Shown one piece after another: positions 21,794 to 28,463 of a DNA stretch of 34,641 nt. Location: IMG/VR virus record IMGVR_UViG_3300032242_001991, positions 1 to 34,641 of that record. The stretch is one strand, 5' to 3'. The position numbers and the translations under genes are program-made. The stretch is from a virus. The notes beneath the pieces were generated by a model. It was not told the origin of the DNA, did no database searches, and saw only the letters and a program-made list of their open reading frames with translations. Positions within the stretch are counted from its first letter, which is position 1; every line of letters begins with the position of its first letter.

Positions 21794-22013
21794 GTTTACG
21801 GGCAATACCGTATTTGTTAAAGACGGTGAACCTGTTGAACGAGCATTGCGTAAGTTTAAAAAGAAAGTTCAAGACAGCGGACTATTGAATGATTTACGTG
21901 CTAAAGAGTTTTACGAAAAACCTACTACTAAACGTAAACGTAAAAAATCTGCCGCAAAGAATCGTTGGCAAAAAGAATTGGCAAAACAAGCTCTACCTAA
22001 GAAAATGTATTAA
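21771..22013 (+). CDS. rpsU: Ribosomal protein bS21
   Basis: 80 residues with a complete bS21 pattern: VFVKDGEPVERALRKFKKKV, a central helix SGLLNDLRAKEFYEKPT, and the basic tail KRKRKKSAAKNRWQKEL. bS21 sits on the 30S platform next to the anti-Shine-Dalgarno and affects initiation. Phage copies are known from large aquatic phages and may replace the host protein on ribosomes. Here it is a middle gene of a small block, overlapping the preceding gene by 23 bases, with a MazG-like gene one base after it. The leaderless promoter geometry elsewhere in the window makes a link to selective translation worth testing (inference). Confidence 0.95.
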   Translation: MRDNQYNKFTGNTVFVKDGEPVERALRKFKKKVQDSGLLNDLRAKEFYEKPTTKRKRKKSAAKNRWQKELAKQALPKKMY

Positions 22014-22014
22014 T

Positions 22015-22299
22015 ATGAATCATCAAGAAAAAGAAGTACTAGACATCCTCCAAGAGGAATGTGCAGAAGTTATCCAGGCAGTTAGCAAGATCAGCCGTTT
22101 CGGCATTGATAACTATAAGCCAGGAAAACCAAAGACTAACAGACAGCACTTAGAAGAAGAACTAGGTGATGTAATGGCAATGATCGATATCCTACAACGT
22201 ATGGATATTGTAAGCTGGACAAATATTGAAGCCGCACAAATAGCCAAAATTGAAAAGCTAAAATTGTGGTCCAATATTGAAAATCTCGAGACACACTGA
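22015..22299 (+). CDS. MazG-like nucleotide pyrophosphohydrolase
   Basis: 94 residues, all helical. EECAEVIQAVSKISRFG (about 14-30) and EEELGDVMAMIDILQRM (about 48-64) give the ExxE...ExxD metal-binding pattern of the all-alpha NTP pyrophosphohydrolase (MazG/HisE/dUTPase-like) superfamily. Such phage enzymes hydrolyse NTPs or dNTPs and may alter nucleotide pools. The single short domain makes it closer to phage MazG-like proteins than to full MazG. It starts one base after bS21. Substrate not predictable. Confidence 0.85.
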   Translation: MNHQEKEVLDILQEECAEVIQAVSKISRFGIDNYKPGKPKTNRQHLEEELGDVMAMIDILQRMDIVSWTNIEAAQIAKIEKLKLWSNIENLETH

Positions 22300-22301
22300 G
22301 A

Positions 22302-22307
22302 TAAATA
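22302..22307 (+). promoter_or_regulatory. T4-type late promoter box
   Basis: GATAAATAAAT just after the stop at 22299. Predicted start near 22313, giving dnaK a 72-base structured leader. Confidence 0.55.
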
Positions 22308-22340
22308 AATTTGTAGAATGCCGTAAGGGTTTTACAAAAC

Positions 22341-22380
22341 GGGCATGGTGCCCAACTATTCTTGCTTAATTTAAGGAGAC
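22341..22380 (+). promoter_or_regulatory. dnaK leader: hairpin plus sequence shared with hsp20
   Basis: Hairpin GGGC/GCCC with loop ATGGT (22341-22353) is followed by ATTCTTGCTTAA and TTTAAGGAGA (22358-22379), nearly identical to the leader of hsp20 at 24299-24319. The Shine-Dalgarno AAGGAG is part of the shared element. Confidence 0.5.
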
Positions 22381-22384
22381 TATT

Positions 22385-24256
22385 ATGAGCAAAGTCATCG
22401 GTATCGATTTAGGTACAACAAATTCATGCGTATCCATTATTGAAAATGGAGTTTCAAAAGTAATCGAAAATAGCGAAGGCGCACGTACTACACCAAGTAT
22501 TGTTGCATACGCTAATAACGAAATCCTAGTAGGCGCAAGCGCAAAGCGTCAAGCAGTAACAAACCCAAAAAACACAATCTATGCGGCAAAGCGTTTGATC
22601 GGACGTAAGTTCGAAGAACAGGCTGTGCAAAAAGACATTGACTTGATGCCTTATTCTATTGTCAAAGCAGACAATGGTGATGCATGGGTTGAAGTTAATG
22701 GCGACAAACTAGCACCTCCACAAATTAGTGCAGAAGTGTTACGTAAAATGAAAAAGACAGCGGAGGATTATCTTGGTACAACAGTTACACAAGCGGTTAT
22801 CACAGTTCCTGCGTACTTTAACGACAGCCAAAGACAGGCAACTAAAGACGCTGGTAAAATCGCCGGCTTGGAAGTACTCCGTATTATTAACGAGCCTACT
22901 GCGGCAGCTCTTGCTTATGGCGTTGATAAAGCTGATAAAAGAGATAGGAAAGTTGCTGTTTACGACCTTGGTGGTGGTACATTCGACGTATCAATCATTG
23001 AAATTGCGAATGTCGAAGGCGATAAGCAAATCGAAGTACTAAGCACTAACGGAGATACATTCCTAGGTGGTGAAGATTTTGACCAACGCATCATGGACTA
23101 TCTAGTTGACGAGTTCAAGAAAGAAAGCGGAGTTGATCTAAAGAACGATATCCTTTCCCTACAGCGTTTGAAAGAAGCCGCTGAAAAGGCCAAGATTGAA
23201 TTGTCAAGTTCTGCAAGTACAAGCGTTAACTTGCCATACATCACAGCAGACGCAAGTGGTCCTAAGCACATGAACATTACTATTAGCCGTAGCAAGTTAG
23301 AACAACTTGTTGACGAACTAATCACTCGTTCAATCGAGCCATGTAAGACTGCTATGAAAGACGCAGGCGTTACAGCCGCTGACATCGACGAAGTTATCCT
23401 TGTTGGTGGTATGACTCGTATGCCAAAGGTACAGGAAACTGTAGAGAAGTTGTTTGGCAAGGCACCACGTAAGGATGTTAACCCAGACGAAGCAGTTGCG
23501 GCGGGTGCGGCTATCCAAGGTGCTGTTCTAGCAGGTGATCGTAATGACGTTCTATTGCTTGACGTCACACCACTATCATTGGGTATTGAAACAATGGGCG
23601 GTGTAATGACTAAGTTGATTCAAAAGAATACAACTATCCCAACTAAGCACTCACAAGTGTTCTCAACAGCAGAAGACAATCAGCCTGCGGTAACAATCAA
23701 AGTATTCCAAGGTGAACGTGAACTAGCACAGTACAACAAGGCTCTGGGCGAGTTTAACCTAGAAGGTATTCCTCCGGCACGTCGTGGTATGCCACAAATT
23801 GAAGTTACACTAGACATCGATGCTAACGGTATCTTGAATGTAAGTGCCAAGGATAAGAACACTGGCAAAGAAAACAAGATCACTATCAAGGCAAACTCAG
23901 GTCTAAGCGATGCAGAGATACAACAAATGATCCGTGACGCAGAAGCCAATGCTGAAGAAGATAAAAAGACAGTAGAACTAGTAACTGCACGTAACACCGC
24001 AGAAGCACAAGTACACTCAATCCGTAAGGATCTAGAAGAAGTAAAAGACAAGTTAACAGCTGAACAGGTAACCAAGATTGAGGAAGCCGCTACAGCAGTT
24101 GACGAAGCAATCAAAGGCACAGACAAAGAAGCTATGACGCAGAAGGTCAGTGACTTGTATGCCGCGGCACAGCCTTTAATGGAAGCCAAAGCACAACCTC
24201 AGCCGCAAACAGGTGAACCAGAAACTGTTAACGCTGAGTTTACAGAAACTGTCTAA
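22385..24256 (+). CDS. dnaK: Hsp70 chaperone DnaK, full length
   Basis: 623 residues. The nucleotide-binding domain has all signatures: [11 protein letters not shown] at 6-16, [14 protein letters not shown] near 190, [12 protein letters not shown] near 337. The substrate-binding domain contains [20 protein letters not shown] and [17 protein letters not shown]-type sequence, followed by a complete helical lid ([11 protein letters not shown] onward). The C-terminus is Gln/Pro-rich and ends NAEFTETV, without the EEVKDKK tail of E. coli. Overall wording resembles betaproteobacterial DnaK, suggesting host origin. No dnaJ or grpE is in the window, so host co-chaperones are presumably used. It may fold virion proteins, serve IscU through LPPVK, or both. 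Confidence 0.97.
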   Translation: MSKVIGIDLGTTNSCVSIIENGVSKVIENSEGARTTPSIVAYANNEILVGASAKRQAVTNPKNTIYAAKRLIGRKFEEQAVQKDIDLMPYSIVKADNGDAWVEVNGDKLAPPQISAEVLRKMKKTAEDYLGTTVTQAVITVPAYFNDSQRQATKDAGKIAGLEVLRIINEPTAAALAYGVDKADKRDRKVAVYDLGGGTFDVSIIEIANVEGDKQIEVLSTNGDTFLGGEDFDQRIMDYLVDEFKKESGVDLKNDILSLQRLKEAAEKAKIELSSSASTSVNLPYITADASGPKHMNITISRSKLEQLVDELITRSIEPCKTAMKDAGVTAADIDEVILVGGMTRMPKVQETVEKLFGKAPRKDVNPDEAVAAGAAIQGAVLAGDRNDVLLLDVTPLSLGIETMGGVMTKLIQKNTTIPTKHSQVFSTAEDNQPAVTIKVFQGERELAQYNKALGEFNLEGIPPARRGMPQIEVTLDIDANGILNVSAKDKNTGKENKITIKANSGLSDAEIQQMIRDAEANAEEDKKTVELVTARNTAEAQVHSIRKDLEEVKDKLTAEQVTKIEEAATAVDEAIKGTDKEAMTQKVSDLYAAAQPLMEAKAQPQPQTGEPETVNAEFTETV

Positions 24257-24268
24257 TAGACAGTAATA

Positions 24269-24295
24269 TGTAGGGCGCTCGGGTGAGGCCCTACA
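24269..24295 (+). other. Hairpin between dnaK and hsp20
   Basis: Stem TGTAGGGC/GCCCTACA (24269-24276, 24288-24295), extended by CTC/GAG inside the loop. No U tract follows, so it more likely protects or processes the shared transcript than ends it. Confidence 0.5.
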
Positions 24296-24298
24296 GTC

Positions 24299-24320
24299 AT
24301 TCTTGCTTAACTAAGGAGAA
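24299..24320 (+). promoter_or_regulatory. hsp20 leader element shared with dnaK
   Basis: ATTCTTGCTTAA then CTAAGGAGA, matching 22358-22379 with one base fewer between the halves and a C for T. It includes the Shine-Dalgarno for ATG 24326. Confidence 0.5.
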
Positions 24321-24325
24321 AACAA

Positions 24326-24754
24326 ATGACACAACTAAGAACTATGGACGCGGCCGCTCTTGCCCATCTAAGTAGAGCACTAATCGGTTTTGATCGCATT
24401 TTTAATGAAGTTGAAAATCGAACACAAACCAACAACTATCCTCCATTTAATATCATCAAACGCAGTGATAGTCTTTTTGAGATAGAACTTGCTGTTGCAG
24501 GTTTTAACAAAGAAGAGCTTACTGTAGAGATTGATCAGGATCAGTTGATCATTCGTGGCCAAAAAGCCTATTCAGAAGCTGAACCAGAATACCTACATCG
24601 TGGGTTAGCGGCTCGCGACTTTGAAAGAACATGGACGCTAGCTGATCATATGGAAGTGGACGAAGTGGAGTTGACTAACGGTATATTAAGTGTTAAAATA
24701 ACACGTATGATACCTGAAGCACTTAAACCACGTTTGATTGCCATTAAGGGTTAA
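24326..24754 (+). CDS. Small heat-shock protein, Hsp20/IbpA-like
   Basis: 142 residues. The N-terminal region contains LIGFDRIFNEVENR, as in IbpA-type proteins. The alpha-crystallin domain runs from YPPFNIIKRSDSLFEIELAVAGFNKEEL (about 38-65) through LIIRGQKA to a C-terminal GILSVKITRMIPEALKP. It holds aggregating proteins for DnaK-assisted refolding. It follows dnaK behind a hairpin and a copy of the dnaK leader, suggesting common control of the two chaperones. Phage Hsp20 proteins are known in T4-like aquatic phages; the pairing with full-length DnaK is less usual. Confidence 0.94.
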   Translation: MTQLRTMDAAALAHLSRALIGFDRIFNEVENRTQTNNYPPFNIIKRSDSLFEIELAVAGFNKEELTVEIDQDQLIIRGQKAYSEAEPEYLHRGLAARDFERTWTLADHMEVDEVELTNGILSVKITRMIPEALKPRLIAIKG

Positions 24755-24764
24755 TCGTTAACCG

Positions 24765-24784
24765 GGGAGGAGTAACATCCTCCC
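24765..24784 (+). other. Hairpin after hsp20
   Basis: Six-base stem GGGAGG/CCTCCC with loop AGTAACAT, ten bases past the hsp20 stop and just before a late-promoter box. Weak terminator or RNA-end stabiliser. Confidence 0.45.
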
Positions 24785-24787
24785 TAC

Positions 24788-24793
24788 TAAATA
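24788..24793 (+). promoter_or_regulatory. T4-type late promoter box
   Basis: CTAAATATTC. Predicted start near 24799, 15-base leader, AGAGGA before ATG 24814. It would drive clpS, heme oxygenase and the bilin reductase. Confidence 0.6.
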
Positions 24794-24813
24794 TTCAATA
24801 AGAGGAACGAAAA

Positions 24814-25122
24814 ATGGCGCATACAGATCTTGATGTAAAAATTGACGAAAAAGTCAAAACCGTAATAACTGAACCTAAGCGTTACAAAGTTATTTTTCTA
24901 AATGATGACAAAACCCCAATTGAGTTTGTCATTGAATTACTGATGACTGTGTTTAGGCACACTGACGAAACTGCCAAAGATATTACACTCAAAGTACATA
25001 ACGAAGGCTCTGCGGTTGTAGGAATTTACAGTTTCGAAATAGCAGAACAAAAAGGTGTCGAAGCTACACATCTAGCCAGACAAGCTGGCTTTCCACTTCA
25101 AATAAAGATTGATCCAGAATGA
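24814..25122 (+). CDS. clpS: ClpS, N-degron adaptor for ClpAP/ClpCP
   Basis: 102 residues. The ClpS core is clear: YKVIFLNDDKTPIEFVIELLMTVF with the Asp pair of the N-degron pocket, LKVHNEGSAVVGIYSFEIAE with the pocket His, and a C-terminal basic-hydrophobic strand. The flexible N-terminal tail (about 1-23) needed to act on the ClpA unfoldase is present. It would redirect host Clp proteolysis towards selected substrates. Phage ClpS could remove host proteins or damaged proteins in concert with DnaK/Hsp20 (inference). Its stop overlaps the heme oxygenase start (ATGA). Confidence 0.93.
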   Translation: MAHTDLDVKIDEKVKTVITEPKRYKVIFLNDDKTPIEFVIELLMTVFRHTDETAKDITLKVHNEGSAVVGIYSFEIAEQKGVEATHLARQAGFPLQIKIDPE

Positions 25123-25676
25123 GCCTAAAAGAACTAACGCACGAAGCACATCGTAATGCTGAAACACAACCTTTTGTTAAGGTTTTATTCTCAGGTAAAA
25201 TTAGTCCTAAGTTATATGCAACATACTTGAAGAATCAACACCCCTGTTATGAGATTCTTGAAGTGTGTGCTATGCCTCATGGATTATTGAATGATTATCC
25301 AGAAGTTCGTAGAGCACCACTGATATTATCAGACTTCCAAGAACTGTGGAATGAAGAAGATAGTACTCCGCCAATCTGCGAAGCTACTAATAGATACATC
25401 AAATACATTCTTAGTATTAAAGACGATCCTAAGAAACTTCTTGCACATTTGTATGTTAGACACTTTGGAGACTTATCTGGTGGACAAATGATTGCTAAAC
25501 GTGTTCCCGGACAAGGCCGCATGTACCAGTTTGGTGATGATCCAGAAACTATTAAAAATATCCTACGTGCTAAACTAGACGACAGCCTAGCAGAAGAAGC
25601 AAAAGTATGTTTTCAATATGCCGCTGACTTATTTGCAGATATGATGCAGTTTGTGGAGCCGGCTAATGAGCAGTAA
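25119..25676 (+). CDS. Heme oxygenase
   Basis: 185 residues, a short HO-1-type heme oxygenase. The proximal heme ligand is His11 in EAHRNAE. The distal-helix signature HLYVRHFGDLSGGQMIAKRV near residues 107-126 matches the YxGDLSGGQ motif of the family. It would open heme to biliverdin, releasing iron and CO, with electrons from ferredoxin or another donor. Overlapping clpS by four bases and followed by an overlapping bilin reductase, it forms a two-step bilin pathway. The released iron may also feed the Fe-S assembly genes (inference). Confidence 0.95.
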   Translation: MSLKELTHEAHRNAETQPFVKVLFSGKISPKLYATYLKNQHPCYEILEVCAMPHGLLNDYPEVRRAPLILSDFQELWNEEDSTPPICEATNRYIKYILSIKDDPKKLLAHLYVRHFGDLSGGQMIAKRVPGQGRMYQFGDDPETIKNILRAKLDDSLAEEAKVCFQYAADLFADMMQFVEPANEQ

Positions 25677-26349
25677 CGTATGGGATACGCTAATTAAAAT
25701 TCAAGAATATCTTGAGTCAAAATTTTACGCAACAGGCAGTATTATACACGAACCAGGAATGGATCGTTTTAATCAGCCTGGATGGGTAAACAAAGTATGG
25801 ATGAGCAGTCGTTATCGTCGTGCTCACATTGACGTAGTAGATGCCCGTGAAACAAAAGGACTATGGATGATGCATTGTTGCATCTTCCCACATACTCATA
25901 ACCCTGCTCCTATTTTTGGGTTTGATGTTATAGCTGGCAAAAATAAGATCACTGGCTGTTTTATTGACTACAGTCCTGCTGGTGACAAAGAACATCCTAT
26001 GATCGAATACTTTGGGGAAGAAGTAGGTCGTTATGAGTGGAATAAAAAGCGTAAACTTCCTGAGTGGGCAGAGCGTATTTTTAGTGAGCATATGGTTGCC
26101 GCAGGTAATGTCAGTGACGAAAACGAATTAAAACAACTCACAAGTCTAGCACACATTCTAATTAATCATTATCTAGAGTGTGTAGATGAGACTAACAAAA
26201 CAGCCAATGATACTTCAGAATCGCAGAATTATTACTGCGAAAATCAGAAACAAAATCCGCATACACCTAAAGTTATGGTTAGTTTAGGGCTAAGTGAGGA
26301 TGATGTACAGGTGTTTATACACGATTGTTTGTTCCCTGAAATCCGCTAA
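25666..26349 (+). CDS. Ferredoxin-dependent bilin reductase (PcyA/PebS/PcyX-like)
   Basis: 227 residues from ATG 25666, with GGAG eight bases upstream; an in-frame TTG at 25651 is rejected. The core LWMMHCCIFPHTHNPAPIFGFDVIAG matches the FDBR family (PF05996). Asp87 in FGFDVIAG corresponds to the catalytic Asp of PcyA/PebS. FIDYSPAG and the C-terminal half (EWAERIFSEHMVA; LINHYLECV) also fit. It reduces biliverdin from the adjacent heme oxygenase to a phytobilin. Length is close to that of the short phage-type enzymes (PcyX, PebS). Product and electron count cannot be read from sequence. No phycobiliprotein or lyase gene is seen. Confidence 0.9.
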   Translation: MSSNVWDTLIKIQEYLESKFYATGSIIHEPGMDRFNQPGWVNKVWMSSRYRRAHIDVVDARETKGLWMMHCCIFPHTHNPAPIFGFDVIAGKNKITGCFIDYSPAGDKEHPMIEYFGEEVGRYEWNKKRKLPEWAERIFSEHMVAAGNVSDENELKQLTSLAHILINHYLECVDETNKTANDTSESQNYYCENQKQNPHTPKVMVSLGLSEDDVQVFIHDCLFPEIR

Positions 26350-26352
26350 ATA
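26347..26352 (+). promoter_or_regulatory. T4-type late promoter box
   Basis: CTAAATACTC; the TAA is the stop of the bilin reductase. Predicted start near 26358, 13-base leader. Confidence 0.6.
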
Positions 26353-26370
26353 CTCAATAACGGATTTATT

Positions 26371-27807
26371 ATGAGAGCAAAAGAATTTATAGTCGAAGGC
26401 AGTGGATTAAAAGCAGCCAAATCAGGCGAAGTCTACGCCGATGATCAAGGGACTGAATTTAAATTCCAAAGTTGGAATTGGCAGTTTCCTGCTGATGCAC
26501 AAATATATACAACTCCCATAGAGCTAGAACAAGGGGTGTTAGATGCAGTCAACGGCGATCAGAATAAAATAGTCTGGGCAAACAGCCCTAAAGGCAATAA
26601 AAGTTTTGCCTATGCAATATTTGCCTCAGATAGTGGCGAAGAAAAATGGATTGGCAAGTTTTATAGAGCAAAAAATCCTAACAATACTATTGCTGACTGG
26701 GAAGTTAAACAATTTCTAGGACTGAGCGCAGGCGGAAAAGATAAAAAATCAAGCTCTGCTATCAAATCAGAATCAGCATTAAAGCCAGGTCAGTTAGGAT
26801 TAGCTGACAACCGTTCTCGTACTACAGGGTCAGTTATTAAATTAGTAAGCAGTCACGCACACGGGCCAATGTTAGTTGATGCACTAAATCAAGCAGCCTC
26901 TGGCGATAATATTGTTTTTGTAGGTGGTGCTAGTATGGTGTCTGCTTTGCAAGACGATTTCTGCGAAACTCTTGCACCTGTAGCAATGATAGCAGGGCAT
27001 CAACAAGTAGTCGGACAATTACAACAAGCAATTGTAGACGTATTTAAAGGTGGTGATTTAGGTGGTGCATCCATTAGTTTTCCGGTAGAACAAAATAGTC
27101 CGCTAATTGACAGCTATATTATTAAGGATGGAATTTCTTTAGGTGTTAGCTCCAAGGGTAAACAAGGGGCAAAAGCAACCATTACTAATATATGGAAAGC
27201 CAAAGAAGAAGCCGCACAAAATACAACTGGTCAAGCATATATTAAAAAGTTTCCCGAAGCAGTTTATATTCTTGACACTTGTAAAGTCGAAGTAGGTCTT
27301 AAACAACCGCTTATACTGGCAACACGATACAAATTAATTAGTGAGGAAGAAGCTGCCGCAATGGAGGAAGTTATCATATCTCCAAGGGATCCAAAATATA
27401 AATTATCTGGCGATCCAAGCATAAACCCTAATGCAGTTAATAAAAGAGTAACTCCTGAAGATGCTAAAAAAGTACCTCCTGTACTTAGAAGACTATTCAA
27501 TATGGGCGGTTATAAATCTGGTAGTTATGTAAGTTTCTTATGTTTAGCTAGAATTGCACACCTTGTTGCTGAACATATTAACACGGATCCAAAAATTGAC
27601 TTTGGTGAAGCGATCCGTAGTTTCTTAAATAGTTCAGCTATGGTACAAGCCAAGAGTATTGTTAGTGCCAAAGGGAGTGATGCTATGCTTAAAAGTATTA
27701 ATGTTGTATATCCGCCTAACTTCCAAGAAAAGGCTCGAATTGAATCTAATGGTTATAGCGGTACCCAAGTTAAAGGAAAATTTAGTTTTAGCTTACCGTC
27801 AACTTAA
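26371..27807 (+). CDS. Large phage protein of unknown function
   Basis: 478 residues, not recognised. The start MRAKEFIVEG is of the type seen on virion proteins in T4-like phages. Residues 10-115 are a mixed domain with Trp-rich strands (FQSWNWQFPADAQIY; EEKWIGKFYRAKN), then a Ser/Lys linker. The middle (about 150-330) contains DSYIIKDGISLGVSSKGKQGA, which weakly recalls the core of PD-(D/E)XK restriction-type nucleases (D...SxKGK) but lacks a convincing full motif set. The C-terminal third is helical and then beta-rich (GYSGTQVKGKFSFSLPS). Monocistronic: late promoter in front, clean terminator behind. Confidence 0.7.
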   Translation: MRAKEFIVEGSGLKAAKSGEVYADDQGTEFKFQSWNWQFPADAQIYTTPIELEQGVLDAVNGDQNKIVWANSPKGNKSFAYAIFASDSGEEKWIGKFYRAKNPNNTIADWEVKQFLGLSAGGKDKKSSSAIKSESALKPGQLGLADNRSRTTGSVIKLVSSHAHGPMLVDALNQAASGDNIVFVGGASMVSALQDDFCETLAPVAMIAGHQQVVGQLQQAIVDVFKGGDLGGASISFPVEQNSPLIDSYIIKDGISLGVSSKGKQGAKATITNIWKAKEEAAQNTTGQAYIKKFPEAVYILDTCKVEVGLKQPLILATRYKLISEEEAAAMEEVIISPRDPKYKLSGDPSINPNAVNKRVTPEDAKKVPPVLRRLFNMGGYKSGSYVSFLCLARIAHLVAEHINTDPKIDFGEAIRSFLNSSAMVQAKSIVSAKGSDAMLKSINVVYPPNFQEKARIESNGYSGTQVKGKFSFSLPST

Positions 27808-27829
27808 AAATGTATACTTACTAATTAAT

Positions 27830-27855
27830 AAAAAGACACTTAGGTGTCTTTTTTT
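27830..27855 (+). terminator. Rho-independent terminator
   Basis: Stem AAAAAGACAC / GTGTCTTTTT around loop TTAG, followed by a T run to 27855. It lies 22 bases after the preceding stop and separates it from the curli-like block. Confidence 0.88.
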
Positions 27856-27887
27856 ATGTGCTAATGTTATATTTGTTTACTCTAGAT

Positions 27888-27893
27888 TAAATA
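27888..27893 (+). promoter_or_regulatory. T4-type late promoter box for the curli-like block
   Basis: TTAAATACTATTA. Predicted start near 27899, 23-base leader, GGGAG before ATG 27922. Confidence 0.6.
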
Positions 27894-27921
27894 CTATTAC
27901 GGAGTACCGGGAGCGAATTAA

Positions 27922-28461
27922 ATGAAAAAAATATTATCAACAGTGGGATTCTTGTTGGCCGTGACAGCCACCGCAGCCCCATTGGGGGATTATCAGTTTA
28001 AAAGTCCATCATTTAATGGTGTTGGTTACAGTAGTCATGTTTTAACTATTGAAAATCAAGAGGCAACTAGACAAAAAGCAAGAGATGACAAAATACAATC
28101 AGCACTAGATAAAGCAGCCGCAGATGCAAAGAACACAAACTTAGCTAAGTTTTTAAACAACTTAGAATCGCGTATCTATGCACAGATTAGTCAGAACGTA
28201 GCAACAGCTATGTTTGCCAATAACAGTTGTAATGTATCTACAGATTCCAACTGTTCTGGAGCAATATCATTCCAAGGTAGCAATATTGCTTGGTCAAGAG
28301 TTAATGATGCTACCAACTGCGTTGGGTCTTCAAACGGAACTTGTATTGTTTTGAGAGTCTCGGACCCAACAGTTAAAGATCCAAAGAACGCATTATGTAG
28401 TGACCCGGGAATGAGTTGTATATACGTTCCATTAGAATCATTTAACATGCCAGGGAACTAA
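27922..28461 (+). CDS. csgF: CsgF-like curli assembly factor
   Basis: 179 residues. A signal peptide (MKKILSTVGFLLAVTATAA) is followed at once by LGDYQFKSPSFNGVGYSSHVL, the CsgF signature (YxFxNPSFGG in classical members) that plugs into the CsgG pore. A helical stretch (IENQEATRQKARDDKIQSAL) and FLNNLESRIYAQISQNV follow, then a beta domain with three Cys-containing turns. Known CsgF lies at the mouth of CsgG and links it to the nucleator subunit. It precedes csgG by two bases. The cysteine-containing C-terminal domain differs from E. coli CsgF. Confidence 0.83.
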   Translation: MKKILSTVGFLLAVTATAAPLGDYQFKSPSFNGVGYSSHVLTIENQEATRQKARDDKIQSALDKAAADAKNTNLAKFLNNLESRIYAQISQNVATAMFANNSCNVSTDSNCSGAISFQGSNIAWSRVNDATNCVGSSNGTCIVLRVSDPTVKDPKNALCSDPGMSCIYVPLESFNMPGN

Positions 28462-28463
28462 TA

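Noticed and set aside
23098-24189. Long minus-strand ORFs opposite dnaK (156 and 169 codons)
   Set aside because: They mirror the codon pattern of dnaK, have Ser/Leu-rich shadow composition and no ribosome-binding site or known motif.
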